NCBI GenBank assembly: GCA_013178275.1
Contig: JABLWZ010000012.1
Coordinates: 1-64,000 of the forward strand
Origin: Bacillota bacterium
Lineage (GTDB): Bacteria > Bacillota > Ch66 > Ch109
Direction: 5' to 3'
DNA: 64,000 bases
Part shown: positions 1 through 9,173 of the stretch, one piece after another
Numbering within the stretch: position 1 is the first letter of the stretch
Layout of the letters: every line of letters begins with the position of its first letter
Program-made: the position numbers and the translations under genes
Notes under the pieces: model-generated
The model's database searches: none
What the model was told of the DNA's origin: nothing
The model's input: the letters and a program-made list of their open reading frames with translations, nothing else

Positions 1-195
1 TCCCAGTGGTGTTGCTGGTCAAAAAATATCTGTTTTAGTAGGTTGGTTCCCATATCTTTAAGTTATCAGAACCCGCTAAAAATGGGAACCTTTCGGCTCC
101 CATGTTGTTATACTTTCTGATACATTATGAGAAAAACCGGTTCGTGGTGGAGGAGTGGAAGGATGACTATGATTCCCGCTGAGGAAGATCCAGAT
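1..195. other. Gene-free left edge
   Basis: No supported gene. The stretch holds the recG terminator and an outer inverted repeat resembling the window's dispersed repeats (TATACTTTCTGATA at 109-122 is identical to part of the copy near 34.7 kb). A 27-codon reading frame at 127-210 on the plus strand lacks a ribosome binding site and is not called. Confidence 0.5.
78..103 (-). terminator. Intrinsic terminator downstream of recG
   Basis: On the minus strand ATGGGAGCC, a GAAA tetraloop and GGTTCCCAT form a nine-pair stem with one G-T pair, followed by TTTTT. It lies about 95 bases past the recG stop and would end the asp23-fakA-recG transcript. It is enclosed by TATCAGAA (64-71) and TTCTGATA (115-122), which match the terminal hairpin of the intergenic repeat family described below. 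Confidence 0.7.
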
Positions 196-2688
196 TCAAC
201 GCTTTTCTGATGTCGTAAAAACCCCCGCGGTCGGGAAGTCCAGGTCCTTCAGCCTGGCCCGGGCCTCCCGGTACAGGTCCTGGTTGTCTGGTTCGACGAG
301 TTCGGGGTCGTTCCCCACCACCCGCTGGGCCTCCTGCCGAGCGGCCTCCAGTATCGCCAGGTCGCGCGCCAGGTCAGCGATCTTCCACTCTACCGAGCCG
401 TGCTGCCTTATCCCCAGGTACTCGCCCGGGCCCCTCAGCTTCAGGTCCTCCTCCGCCACCTTGAACCCGTCACTGGTGGCCTCCAGCACCGCCAGCCGCT
501 GCCGCACCTCGGGCGACGGGCTGCGGGCGGTCAGCAGGCAGTACCCCTGGTGGCTCCCCCGGCCGATCCGGCCGCGGAGCTGGTGCAGCTGGGCCAGTCC
601 GAAGCGTCCCGCGTCCTCCACCACCATCACCGTGGCGTTGGCCACGTCGACCCCCACCTCGACCACGGTGGTCGATACCAGTATGTCCAGCTCTCCTTCC
701 CGGAAGGCGTTCATGACCCGCTCCTTCTGGTCGGACTTCATCCTCCCGTGCAGCAGCCCCACCCGGGTGTCGGGGAAGACGCTGTCCTGGAGTTCGTCCG
801 CCAGCCGGGTGGCGGCCTCGACGTCCAGCGTCTCCGACTCCTCTACCAGCGGGCAGACGAAGTAGGCCTGTCTCCCCGCCCTTATCTCATCCGCCACCAG
901 GCGGTACATCTTCTCCCTCGCTTTTCCGTAAACGCAGACGGTCTTTACCGGCATCCGCCCCGGCGGCAGTTCGTCGATCACGGACAGGTCCATGTCCCCG
1001 TAAAAGGTGAGAGCCATGGTCCGCGGTATCGGGGTGGCGGTCATTACCAGCAGGTGCGGCGCGCTCCCCTTCTGCTGCAGCAGGGCCCGCTGGCGCACCC
1101 CGAACCGGTGCTGTTCGTCGATGACCACCAGTCCCAGCGCCTTGAAGTCGACCCCCTCCTGGATCAGGGCCTGGGTCCCCACCACCACGCTGATCTCCCC
1201 CGACCTCAGCCTCTGGAGGATCCCCTCCCGGGCCTTTTTGGGCTGGCTGCCCCTGAGCAGCGCGACCTCGATCCCCAGGCCCGACAGCAGCCGGCTCATG
1301 GTCCGGTGGTGCTGCTCGGCCAGTATCTCGGTGGGCACCATCACCGCGCCCTGGTATCCGTTGGCCGCGCAGTGGGCCAGGGCCGCCGCCGCCACCACGG
1401 TCTTGCCCGAACCGACGTCCCCCTGCAGCAGGCGGTTCATGGGCGCGGGCTGGCTCATGTCGACGATTATCTCCTTGATGGACCTCTGCTGGGCCGCGGT
1501 CAGCTCGAAGGGGAGAGAGGCCACGAACCGCTTCAGGGTCTCCAGCCGGGCGGGCTGGGCGACCCCTTTCACCTGGCGGCGCCACCGGCGGACCAGGCCC
1601 AGTCCCATCTGGAAGAAGAAGAGTTCGTCGAATGCCAGGCGCTGGCGGCTTTTCTCCGCCTGTTCCAGCTCCTCGGGGAAGTGGACTCCCCACATGGCCT
1701 GCCTGAGCGGTATCAGTTTATGCCTCTCGCGGATGCCTTCGGGTATGGTTTCGGTCAGCCGGTCCTCGTAGGCCGTGAGCCCGGTGTGTATGAGCTGCCG
1801 CAGGGTCTTGACCGGTATCCCCTCGGTGGTGGGGTAGATGGGCACGATCCTCTGGCTGTGCGGGGAGGGCTCGTCCCCGGCCCGCTCGAACTCCCGCACC
1901 TGGATCTCGTAACCGTAGGGGAAGTTGTCCACCACCCGGCCGGTGATAATCAGCTCGTCCCCCGGCTTCAGCTGCCTGACCAGGTGGGGCTGGTTGAACC
2001 AGACCGCGACCATGGACCCGCTCTCGTCCACCAGGCGGGCCCGCACCACCCGGACCTTTCTCCGGGGCGCGTTCTCCTTCATCTCGCCGATCCGCCCGAT
2101 CACTGTCTGCATCCCTTCCCGGGGCTCCACCTGGGAGAGGGACGGTATCAGGCTCCGGTCCTCGTACCCACGGGGCAGGTAGTAAACCAGGTCGTGGATG
2201 GTGGTTATCCCCAGCCGTTCCAGCAGCCGCGACCGCTGTGGGCCCACCCCCTTGAGGTACTTGACCGGGGTATCGAGCCCTTCGGGCCTGGCGGCCGGGG
2301 GCTTCTCGACGGCCCGGCTTTTTGCTGTTTCAGGTTTTTTGGGGGATGTTTTGGCTGCCCGAGGTTCTTTTCGGATGGGGGTCGGTTTATGCGCAACGGG
2401 CCCGGGATGGGTCAAAGACGGGTGTTTTTCGGCCAGCCGGTCGAGCAGTGACTCCAGCTCCCGCAGCACCTCCTCCCGGCGCGACAGGGGCCGGCCGAGG
2501 TACCCCCGGGCAAGGGCGCGGACCCTCTCCCAGAGCTTCCTGGCTCCGCTGTCGGACTCCACCGCCAGGGCCTGCTGGCACTGGTCCTCGAGGAAGGCGG
2601 TAAACCCCCCAAAGATAGAGGCGTTGGTATACTCCAAACGCCTTTCTCGGTCCAGAATCGTCTTATACTTCTGGAGAATCTGCTGCAC
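196..2688 (-). CDS. recG: ATP-dependent DNA helicase RecG
   Basis: RecG is the branch-migration helicase that reverses stalled replication forks and processes Holliday junctions. The protein has 830 residues. The wedge/OB region starts near residue 139 (LKGVGPQRSRLLERLG), Walker A is GDVGSGKT near 423-430, the DExH box is DEQH near 524, motif III is TATPIPRT and motif VI is QLRGRIGRG. About 135 extra N-terminal residues, the last part rich in Lys, Pro and Ala, precede the conserved core. The start is GTG, 6 bases after an AGAGGGG ribosome site. The gene is 16 bases downstream of fakA, so the two are probably co-transcribed, and a terminator follows at 78-103. Confidence 0.96.
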   Translation of the reverse strand: MQQILQKYKTILDRERRLEYTNASIFGGFTAFLEDQCQQALAVESDSGARKLWERVRALARGYLGRPLSRREEVLRELESLLDRLAEKHPSLTHPGPVAHKPTPIRKEPRAAKTSPKKPETAKSRAVEKPPAARPEGLDTPVKYLKGVGPQRSRLLERLGITTIHDLVYYLPRGYEDRSLIPSLSQVEPREGMQTVIGRIGEMKENAPRRKVRVVRARLVDESGSMVAVWFNQPHLVRQLKPGDELIITGRVVDNFPYGYEIQVREFERAGDEPSPHSQRIVPIYPTTEGIPVKTLRQLIHTGLTAYEDRLTETIPEGIRERHKLIPLRQAMWGVHFPEELEQAEKSRQRLAFDELFFFQMGLGLVRRWRRQVKGVAQPARLETLKRFVASLPFELTAAQQRSIKEIIVDMSQPAPMNRLLQGDVGSGKTVVAAAALAHCAANGYQGAVMVPTEILAEQHHRTMSRLLSGLGIEVALLRGSQPKKAREGILQRLRSGEISVVVGTQALIQEGVDFKALGLVVIDEQHRFGVRQRALLQQKGSAPHLLVMTATPIPRTMALTFYGDMDLSVIDELPPGRMPVKTVCVYGKAREKMYRLVADEIRAGRQAYFVCPLVEESETLDVEAATRLADELQDSVFPDTRVGLLHGRMKSDQKERVMNAFREGELDILVSTTVVEVGVDVANATVMVVEDAGRFGLAQLHQLRGRIGRGSHQGYCLLTARSPSPEVRQRLAVLEATSDGFKVAEEDLKLRGPGEYLGIRQHGSVEWKIADLARDLAILEAARQEAQRVVGNDPELVEPDNQDLYREARARLKDLDFPTAGVFTTSEKR

Positions 2689-2704
2689 GTCTACCCCTCT
2701 GTAC

Positions 2705-4405
2705 TTACTCCACGGAAATCACGTAGTAGTAAAGCGGCTGGCCCCCGTAGTGCGCCTCGATCTCCGCCTGCGGGAAGGCCGCCCGCAGGTTATCGGCCGC
2801 CTCGTCGGCCTCGTCTTCCGTCACGTCGCTGCCCCAGTAAAGGGAGATCAGCTCATCCCCGCTGGCGACCATGCTCCTCAGCAGTTCTTCCACCACATGG
2901 GTGGGCGATTCTCCCACCACCTTGATCCGGCCTGCCTCCAGGCCGATTATCTGGCCGTTCTTGATCTCCGTCCCATCGAACACTGAGTCTCGCACTGCGT
3001 AGGTGACCTCACCGCACCTGACCCGTCCCATCCCTTCCAACATGGAGGTGTAGTTCTCATCCAGGGGGGCGTTGGGGTTGTGGGCGATCATGGCCGCGAC
3101 CGCCTGGGGAAAGCTCTTGCTGGGCAGCACCTTGACGCTCTTCGCGGTCAGGTCCCGGGCCTGCTCGGCCGCCAGGATGACATTGGAGTTGTTCGGGAGC
3201 ACCAGTACCTGGTCGGTGGAAACCTGGTCGATGGCCTTTACCAGGTTCTCGATGCTGGGGTTCATGGACTGGCCGCCCTCGACCACCTGCTCTACCCCGA
3301 GGCTCCGCAGTATCTCCGCCATCCCCTCGCCCGGCGCCACCGCCACCACACCCGTCACTACGGGCGGGACATCGTCGTCGATGTTTTCGACCGCCGCCGC
3401 GCCCGGGACCGGCCCGTCATCCGCCAGGGCCGCCGCCTCCAGCAGGTGCTGGTGCTGCTCCTTCATGTTGTCGATCTTGACCTTGTGAATGGTCCCGAAC
3501 TCCAGGCAGGTCTCCAGCACCTGCCCCGGGTGGTTGGTGTGGATGTGGACCCGGGCCAGTTCCTCCGAGCCGGCCACCACCATGCTGTCGCCCATGGAGG
3601 AGAGTTTTTCCCGCAGGGCGGCGATGAAGATGTCCTGCCCCTGGATGATGGTCTCGGTACAGTAGGTATAGATGAGTTCTTCCGTCGGGTAGGCGACCTC
3701 CACGGCCGGTACGGGATGCAGGCGGCCCGTCTCTTCCGCCGTTTCGGGAACCGCGATGGGTTTGCCCTCCTGCCAGAGCATCACCCCCTGCTGCATCCCC
3801 TCCAGGATCAGGATCAGGCCCTTACCCCCGGCGTCGACCACCCCGGCCTTCCTGAGCACCGGCAGCAGTTCGGGGGTGTGTATCAAAGCCTCTTTACCCG
3901 TCTCGATAGCGGCTTCCAGCACCGCTCCGATTCGGTTCTCGTGCCGGGCGGCGTCCGCCGCGGCCCGTGCCGATTCGCGGGCTACTGTCAGTATGGTCCC
4001 CTCTATCGGTTTCATGACCGCCTTGTAAGCGGTCTTAACCCCCATCTGGTAGGCTTCCGCCAGTTCGCTGGCACCGGCCTCGGTTTTACCCTCCAGGGAC
4101 TGGGCTATTCCCCGCAGGAGCTGCGAGAGGATCACGCCCGAATTGCCCCGCGCCCCCATCATCGAACCGGTCGAGGCCGCTTTGGCCACTGCGGCGAGGT
4201 TGTCGGTCTTCAGGTTCTCCACTTCCTTCACCGCGGAGCGGAGGGTCAGCATCATGTTCGTCCCGGTGTCCCCGTCAGGCACTGGGAAAACGTTCAGCGC
4301 ATCAACTTCTGATCTATGTGCCTCCAGGTTGTACTGCCCTACCCGCAGCATGGCCCGGTAGACTTCCCCGTTAAACCTGGTCAACTCCAAAACCTGTTCC
4401 TCCAT
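2705..4405 (-). CDS. fakA: FakA/YloV-type fatty acid kinase (DhaL domain protein)
   Basis: DAK2/YloV family: an N-terminal DhaL-type nucleotide-binding domain joined to a C-terminal DegV-like part. In FakA it phosphorylates fatty acids held by a FakB (DegV) partner for entry into phospholipid synthesis. The DhaL Mg-ATP signature NVFPVPDGDTGTNM is near residue 40, followed by GARGNSGVILSQLLRG. Length, about 566 residues, is normal. A GTG two codons upstream is possible, but the AAGGGTGG site fits the ATG at 4405 better. It sits between asp23-like and recG as in many Firmicutes. No fakB gene is visible here. Confidence 0.9.
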   Translation of the reverse strand: MEEQVLELTRFNGEVYRAMLRVGQYNLEAHRSEVDALNVFPVPDGDTGTNMMLTLRSAVKEVENLKTDNLAAVAKAASTGSMMGARGNSGVILSQLLRGIAQSLEGKTEAGASELAEAYQMGVKTAYKAVMKPIEGTILTVARESARAAADAARHENRIGAVLEAAIETGKEALIHTPELLPVLRKAGVVDAGGKGLILILEGMQQGVMLWQEGKPIAVPETAEETGRLHPVPAVEVAYPTEELIYTYCTETIIQGQDIFIAALREKLSSMGDSMVVAGSEELARVHIHTNHPGQVLETCLEFGTIHKVKIDNMKEQHQHLLEAAALADDGPVPGAAAVENIDDDVPPVVTGVVAVAPGEGMAEILRSLGVEQVVEGGQSMNPSIENLVKAIDQVSTDQVLVLPNNSNVILAAEQARDLTAKSVKVLPSKSFPQAVAAMIAHNPNAPLDENYTSMLEGMGRVRCGEVTYAVRDSVFDGTEIKNGQIIGLEAGRIKVVGESPTHVVEELLRSMVASGDELISLYWGSDVTEDEADEAADNLRAAFPQAEIEAHYGGQPLYYYVISVE

Positions 4406-4442
4406 TTCCACCCTTCAAGATAAGTGTGGTCACCAAGCATAG

Positions 4443-4817
4443 CTATACCTTGACTGAACGAACATTCACCGTCACCCAGTCCACCGGCATTTCGATGCAC
4501 CCGGTAACCCGGTACTTGACCTGGCTGATTATGTTGCGCGCGACCTCCGAGATGCGGGTACCGTAACCGACGACGATATGTACCTCGATCCGGAGCCGTT
4601 CGTTCTCCCAGATAACCTCTACTCCCTTGCTCAGGGAGTCGCGTCCCAGTATATCGGTTATACCCTCGGACCATGTCCTCGGCGCCATCCCCACCACCCC
4701 GTAGCACTCGGTGGTGGCCAGCCCGGCAATGGTGGCCACGACTTCTTCCGCTATGAAAATACTGCCCCACTGGTTGTTCAGCACGATGGATGAAGTGTCC
4801 GCTTTCCGACGGGTCAA
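4443..4817 (-). CDS. Asp23/Gls24 family envelope stress protein (YloU-like)
   Basis: A small cytoplasmic Asp23 (DUF322) protein of 124 residues; family members are tied to cell-envelope homeostasis and usually lie directly upstream of fakA. The family pattern is visible: an early segment GSIFIAEEVVATIAGLAT, then ECYGVVGM, then a beta-rich half with HIVVGYG. The start appears to be TTG preceded by a GGAGGGGGG site; the ATG six bases upstream opens a frame that stops at once. First gene of the asp23-fakA-recG unit and divergent from rpmB. Confidence 0.85.
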   Translation of the reverse strand: MTRRKADTSSIVLNNQWGSIFIAEEVVATIAGLATTECYGVVGMAPRTWSEGITDILGRDSLSKGVEVIWENERLRIEVHIVVGYGTRISEVARNIISQVKYRVTGCIEMPVDWVTVNVRSVKV

Positions 4818-4904
4818 ATCATTTACCCCCCTCCATAAGCGACCTTATATTTCATCAATTACAATAATATTCCCCGTTAGTTTATTCTAAACCAAATCAC
4901 GCCC

Positions 4905-4933
4905 TTGTAAAAGACACCTGCAACAGTTATAAT
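4905..4933 (+). promoter_or_regulatory. SigA-type promoter of rpmB
   Basis: TTGTAA at 4905-4910 and TATAAT at 4928-4933, with a 17-base spacer, lie 35 bases ahead of the rpmB start codon. Confidence 0.7.
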
Positions 4934-4967
4934 GGTGGTTGAACGTCCGGAAGGAGGTGTTTGGTTA

Positions 4968-5156
4968 ATGGCAAAATGCGAAATCTGCGGCAAGGGAGTA
5001 GTCAGTGGTATCCAGCTTAGCCACTCACATATCCGGACCAAGCGGACCTGGGCTCCCAATATACAGCCGGTCAAGGCCCTGATAGACGGATCCCCCAAGC
5101 GGATCAAGGTCTGCACCCGCTGCCTCAAGTCGGGTAAAGTCACCCGGGCCCTGTAA
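4968..5156 (+). CDS. rpmB: 50S ribosomal protein L28
   Basis: L28 is a structural protein of the large ribosomal subunit. The 62-residue product starts MAKCEICGKG and contains the SHSHIRTKRTWAPNIQ core. Four cysteines in two CxxC pairs (CEIC near the start, CTRC near residue 50) mark the zinc-binding form. The ATG at 4968 is chosen because an AAGGAGGTG site lies at 4951-4959; the reading frame is open further upstream but without the family N-terminus. It is a single-gene unit divergent from asp23-like, with its own promoter and terminator. Confidence 0.96.
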   Translation: MAKCEICGKGVVSGIQLSHSHIRTKRTWAPNIQPVKALIDGSPKRIKVCTRCLKSGKVTRAL

Positions 5157-5208
5157 GGGCGTCTATGATATCACGGAAACCATTATAGCACGGACAACCC
5201 GGTTTATA

Positions 5209-5243
5209 AAATCGACCCGAGCGTTATTTTCGGGTCGATTTTC
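5209..5243. terminator. Bidirectional terminator between rpmB and the histidine kinase
   Basis: ATCGACCCGA and TCGGGTCGAT form a perfect ten-pair stem flanked by A-rich sequence on the left and TTTT on the right. It serves rpmB on the plus strand and the convergent kinase gene on the minus strand. Confidence 0.8.
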
Positions 5244-5269
5244 CTGTTTTTACTATTATATGCAGCCGG

Positions 5270-7120
5270 CTACTTATCAGTTATCAAAGGGTCGCCAATC
5301 GTCAGTTGGCGATGGGCTTCGTCGTCGGGGGATTTGGCGGAGCCCCGGATCAGGGTGAAGTAAAAGCTGGAGCCCTTGCCGACCTGGCTCTCCACCCAGA
5401 CCTTGCCCCCCATCGCCTCCACCATGTGGCGCACGATGGACAGCCCCAGGCCGGTCCCTCCCAGCTTGCGCGAGCGCGACTTGTCCACCAGGTAGAACCT
5501 TTCAAAGATGCGGGGCAGGTCCTCCTCGGGGATGCCGATCCCGGTATCCTTTACCGCGACCTGGACCTCCTCCATGGTTTCCCTAATCTCGATCGTCACC
5601 TTACCCCCGGAAGGGGTGAAGGAGATGCTGTTCTCCAAAAGGTTGATAAGCACCTGCTGTACGTAGTCGTAGTTGGCCATGACCAGGACCGGGTTCCTGG
5701 GTATCTCGAAGTCGATGGTAAGTCCCGAGTCCCGGGCATGCAGCTTCATCTTCTGCAGCACTTCCTGCACTGCCGGCAGCAGGTCCACAAGCTCGGACCT
5801 TATCTTTTCCCCCCGGGCCTCGATCTGGGCCAGCTGCAGCAGGTCTAGGATGATCCTTTCCAGGCGGCCCGATTCTTGGTGGATGATCTCCAGGAACTCC
5901 CGCAGGGTGCGCGGGTCCTCCATCGCCCCCTCCAGCAGGGTCTCGGCGAATCCTTTGATCGCCGCCACCGGGGTGCGCAGCTCGTGGGAGGCATTGGCCA
6001 CGAACTCGGTCCTCACCCGCTCCAGGTGCCTCAGCTCGGTTATATCGTAGATGACCACCAGCGCCCCGACATAGGCGGACCTTTCTCCCCCCACCGGCAC
6101 GACCAGGACCTGCAATATCTTCTCGTCGGGTGCTAGTATCACCATCTCCTTAAATCTTTTCTCACCCGCGGCCGTGGCGTCCATTATAAACTGGCTCAGT
6201 TCATAGTTTCTGGTGGCCACCGCCGGGTACAGTCCGGTGCTCATGCTGGACTCGGACCCCAGCATCTGGTTCAGGGACCGGTTGTAAAGGGCCACCTTTC
6301 CATCCTTGTCCAGGACCATGATGCCGCTGCTGGTATAGGTGGTCACGACCTCCAGCTTGTCCCGGTTCTCCGTGATGTCCTGCATCAGCTGGTTGAAGCG
6401 CCGGCCCATGTGGTCCAGTGCCTGTCCCAGGTCGCCGATCTCGTCCGGCCGCTGCAGGCTGACGCCCGATACCTCCCGCTTGAACTTGCCCCGCGCCATC
6501 CTCCTGGCCCAGGCGATCATCTCGTTGATGGGGTCGGTCACTATCCGCCCGATGCGGTGGGTGGCCAGCCCTATCAGGACCAGGGCGCCGAGGACGTACA
6601 GCAGTGATGCCCACCAGAGCTGGAAAGCGGCGGCCTCGATCTGGGTCAGGGGCATGGCCAGGCGCACGAAACCCAGGGTCTGGTTCCCCTGTACGACCGG
6701 TACGGCCACGTACAGGGTGTCCCGGTTCTGGGTGGAGCTGAAGCGCTTGGCTACCCCCAGCCCCTCCTTACCCGCCTGCTGAACCTCGGGCCGCGAGAGG
6801 TGGTTGGCCAGGTTGGACAGCGGCTCCTCCGAATCCGCCAGCACGCCGCCGACGGTATCGATAAGGGTGATCCGGACCCCCAGCTCCTTTTCCAGCCCGG
6901 CCGTCTTCTGAGTCAGTTCCAGCGAGGGCCGGGGATTGATAAAGTCATCTTTCACTATATCCCGCACCAGGGTTACCTCTGACGCCAGGCGGGATTCAAG
7001 GTTCCGGTACATCTCTGTCTCCAGCGTCTTGTAGATCGCGAAAGACAGCAGGATCATGGTCACCAGTACCACCGCCAGGAACGACCTGGTTATCTTCCAT
7101 CGCAAACCGCGAAACAGCAC
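5270..7120 (-). CDS. PhoR/WalK-type sensor histidine kinase
   Basis: A membrane sensor kinase of 616 residues. TM1 is near residues 11-28, followed by an extracytoplasmic sensor of about 135 residues, TM2 near 165-185, a HAMP linker, a PAS domain near 250-360, HisKA with the phospho-acceptor His in ASHELRTPVAAIKGF, and HATPase motifs NLLENSISFTPSGG, DTGIGI and GTGLGLSIV. It starts with GTG after GGAGGGGTGAAAG. The order resembles PhoR, which phosphorylates a PhoP-type regulator under phosphate limitation, but the stimulus here is unknown. No response regulator is adjacent: upstream there is only repeat DNA, then ribH. Confidence 0.9.
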   Translation of the reverse strand: MLFRGLRWKITRSFLAVVLVTMILLSFAIYKTLETEMYRNLESRLASEVTLVRDIVKDDFINPRPSLELTQKTAGLEKELGVRITLIDTVGGVLADSEEPLSNLANHLSRPEVQQAGKEGLGVAKRFSSTQNRDTLYVAVPVVQGNQTLGFVRLAMPLTQIEAAAFQLWWASLLYVLGALVLIGLATHRIGRIVTDPINEMIAWARRMARGKFKREVSGVSLQRPDEIGDLGQALDHMGRRFNQLMQDITENRDKLEVVTTYTSSGIMVLDKDGKVALYNRSLNQMLGSESSMSTGLYPAVATRNYELSQFIMDATAAGEKRFKEMVILAPDEKILQVLVVPVGGERSAYVGALVVIYDITELRHLERVRTEFVANASHELRTPVAAIKGFAETLLEGAMEDPRTLREFLEIIHQESGRLERIILDLLQLAQIEARGEKIRSELVDLLPAVQEVLQKMKLHARDSGLTIDFEIPRNPVLVMANYDYVQQVLINLLENSISFTPSGGKVTIEIRETMEEVQVAVKDTGIGIPEEDLPRIFERFYLVDKSRSRKLGGTGLGLSIVRHMVEAMGGKVWVESQVGKGSSFYFTLIRGSAKSPDDEAHRQLTIGDPLITDK

Positions 7121-7138
7121 CTTTCACCCCTCCGGTTC

Positions 7139-7294
7139 CGAAGAAAACTTGCTATCGCCAAGCCTTTGGCGACGGTGAGAGCCTTAGTTGCGAAGAAAAC
7201 TAGGTTACTGCCGAAGGCAGGAACCATAGTTACACTTGCTTCGAAGTGCACTTGCTTGCATCGGAAAGATCCCGGTATATACTTTCCGATAGCG
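7139..7294 (+). repeat. Intergenic hairpin repeat, copy A
   Basis: First of two tandem 156-base copies, starting CGAAGAAAACTTGCTATCG. It contains successive potential hairpins: TCGCCAA/TTTGGCGA, CTGCC/GGCAG, GCACTT/AAGTGC around GCTTCG, and ATCGGAAAG/CTTTCCGAT around a loop ending in TATA. Related copies follow at 7295, 34602 and 63174, all in the same orientation. Confidence 0.8.
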
Positions 7295-7449
7295 CGAAGA
7301 AAACTTGCTATCGCCAAGCCCTTGGCGAAGGTGAGAGCCTTAGTTACGAAGAAAGCTAGGCTGCCGCCAGGGCGGGAGCCTTAGCTGCACTTGCTTCGAA
7401 GTGCACTTGCTTGCATCAGAAAAATCTCGGTATATACTTTCCGATAGCG
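7295..7449 (+). repeat. Intergenic hairpin repeat, copy B
   Basis: Directly follows copy A and matches it along its whole length with scattered substitutions. The first hairpin keeps its pairing (CCAAGCCCTTGG against CCAAGCCTTTGG in copy A). The last hairpin is partly mismatched here (ATCAGAAAA against CTTTCCGAT). Confidence 0.8.
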
Positions 7450-7467
7450 TAAAAAATGCCGTCCCGA

Positions 7468-7938
7468 CTATTGGCCGCCCAGTGCGCGAAAGAGGTTGAC
7501 CATTTCGATAGCGGTGACCGCCGCGTCCCAACCCTTGTTCCCGGCCTTGGTGCCCGCTCTCTCGATCGCCTGCTCTATGCTGTCCGCGGTTATCACCCCG
7601 TAGATCACGGGTTTGCCGTACTGGAGGCTCACCTGGGCTATACCCTTGGTGACCTCGTTGGCCACGTACTCGAAATGGGGAGTCGCCCCACGGATCACCG
7701 CACCCAAGCAGATCACCGCGTCGTAGTCCGCCGCGACCATCTTCTGGGCCACGATGGGTATCTCGAAGGCCCCCGGCACCCAGGCGATGTCGATGTTCCC
7801 CTGGTCCGCCCCGTGGCGCTGCAGGGCATCCAGCGCCCCGCTCAAAAGCTTGCTGGTGATAAACTCGTTGAACCGCCCGACCACCAGCGCGAACCTGGCG
7901 CCTTCCGCCAGCAGTTTTCCTTCAAAAACTCTCCCCAT
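7468..7938 (-). CDS. ribH: 6,7-dimethyl-8-ribityllumazine synthase
   Basis: RibH condenses 5-amino-6-ribitylamino-uracil with dihydroxybutanone phosphate to lumazine, the penultimate step of riboflavin synthesis. The 156-residue protein shows the family landmarks [12 protein letters not shown], the pocket [31 protein letters not shown] with the catalytic His, and [18 protein letters not shown]. Good GGAGGTAAGG site before the ATG. Last gene of the rib operon, 18 bases after ribBA. Confidence 0.97.
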   Translation of the reverse strand: MGRVFEGKLLAEGARFALVVGRFNEFITSKLLSGALDALQRHGADQGNIDIAWVPGAFEIPIVAQKMVAADYDAVICLGAVIRGATPHFEYVANEVTKGIAQVSLQYGKPVIYGVITADSIEQAIERAGTKAGNKGWDAAVTAIEMVNLFRALGGQ

Positions 7939-7956
7939 GTACCTTACCTCCGTTTC

Positions 7957-9156
7957 TTATATCGAGGCCAGCATGTGGCCCATCTTGTCCTTCTTGGTGC
8001 GCAGGTAGCGCTGGTTCTCCTTCTGGGGCTTGATCTCGATGGGAACCCTTCCCACCACTTCCAGGCCGTACCCTTCGAGGCCCGCGATCTTGCGCGGGTT
8101 GTTGGTCAGCAGCCTCATCCGCTTGATCCCCAGGTCGACCAGTATCTGGGCCCCGATGCCGTAGTCCCGCAGGTCGGGCGGGAACCCCAGCGCCTCGTTA
8201 GCCTCCACGGTGTCCTTGCCCTGCTCCTGAAGCTTGTAGGCCCGTATCTTGTTCAGCAGCCCTATCCCACGGCCCTCCTGCCGCATGTACAGCAGCACCC
8301 CCGCGCCTTCCTTCTCGATCATGGACAGGGCATGCGTGAGCTGGTCGCCGCAGTCGCAACGGCGGGAGTGGAAGACGTCGCCGGTCAGGCACTCCGAGTG
8401 GACCCGGACCAGCACCGAATCCTGCTTGCTGATGTCGCCCTTGACCAGCGCCAGGTGGGTCTGCTGGTCCAGCAGGCTGAGGTAGGTGACTGCCCGGAAA
8501 TCGCCGAAAGCGGTCGGCATCAGGACCTCGGTATCCCGGCGGATCAGCTTCTCGGTTATCCGCCGGTACTCGATCAGGTCGGCGACCGTCGCTATCTTCA
8601 ACTGGTGGCGCTCCGCGAACTTCATCAGTTCGGGCAGGCGCGCCATCGTCCCATCGTCATTCATTATCTCACAAATCACGCCCGCCGGGTATAGACCTGC
8701 CAGTTTTGCCAGGTCGACCGCGGTCTCGGTGTGGCCGGCGCGGCGGAGGACGCCGCCCTCCTTGTAGCGCAGCGGGAAGATGTGTCCCGGCCGCCTGATG
8801 TCCTCGGGCTTGGTGCGCGGGTCCAGCACCTTCTGCACCGTGTAAGCCCGCTCGTGCGCGGAGATCCCGGTGGTGGTGTCGACCGCGTCGATGGAAACCG
8901 TGAAGGCGGTCCCCAGGTAGTCGTTGGACTGCACGACCATGTCCTTGATCTCGAGCTGATCCAGGCGTTCCCCGATCACCGGCATGCAGATCAGGCCGCG
9001 CCCGTGGGTGGCCATGAAGTTGATGTCCGCGGGTGTGGCCTTTTCGGCCGCCATCAGCAGGTCGCCCTCGTTCTCGCGGTCTTCGTCGTCCACCACGATG
9101 ATCATCTTCCCCGCCTTGATGTCCTGGATAACCTCGTCGATAGTGTTTAACCGCAT
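7957..9156 (-). CDS. ribBA: Bifunctional 3,4-dihydroxy-2-butanone 4-phosphate synthase / GTP cyclohydrolase II
   Basis: The protein supplies both starting materials of riboflavin. Residues 1-200 are RibB ([12 protein letters not shown] metal/phosphate site, [17 protein letters not shown]), converting ribulose 5-phosphate. Residues about 205-399 are RibA, opening GTP, with the zinc ligands in [18 protein letters not shown] and the RQEGRGIGL motif. Length, 399, is typical for the Gram-positive fusion. Third gene of the FMN-controlled operon. Confidence 0.97.
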   Translation of the reverse strand: MRLNTIDEVIQDIKAGKMIIVVDDEDRENEGDLLMAAEKATPADINFMATHGRGLICMPVIGERLDQLEIKDMVVQSNDYLGTAFTVSIDAVDTTTGISAHERAYTVQKVLDPRTKPEDIRRPGHIFPLRYKEGGVLRRAGHTETAVDLAKLAGLYPAGVICEIMNDDGTMARLPELMKFAERHQLKIATVADLIEYRRITEKLIRRDTEVLMPTAFGDFRAVTYLSLLDQQTHLALVKGDISKQDSVLVRVHSECLTGDVFHSRRCDCGDQLTHALSMIEKEGAGVLLYMRQEGRGIGLLNKIRAYKLQEQGKDTVEANEALGFPPDLRDYGIGAQILVDLGIKRMRLLTNNPRKIAGLEGYGLEVVGRVPIEIKPQKENQRYLRTKKDKMGHMLASI

Positions 9157-9173
9157 TTTTTACCCCCCTAATC

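Larger units (their letters stand above)
7121..7467. other. Gene-free stretch filled by intergenic repeats
   Basis: The 347 bases between the kinase and ribH consist almost entirely of two head-to-tail repeat copies. The short reading frames seen here (for example 7166-7384 plus) arise from the repeats and lack coding features. Confidence 0.75.

Noticed and set aside
127-210. 27-codon plus-strand frame near the left edge
   Set aside because: No ribosome site, overlaps the recG end, no recognisable features.
400-2451. Long plus-strand open frame of 683 codons opposite recG
   Set aside because: Antisense shadow of a GC-rich gene: low complexity, no ribosome site, no family features. Many similar antisense frames opposite other genes were dropped for the same reason.
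7166-7384. 72-codon frame running through the tandem intergenic repeats
   Set aside because: Produced by the repeats; the other repeat copies do not keep the frame.
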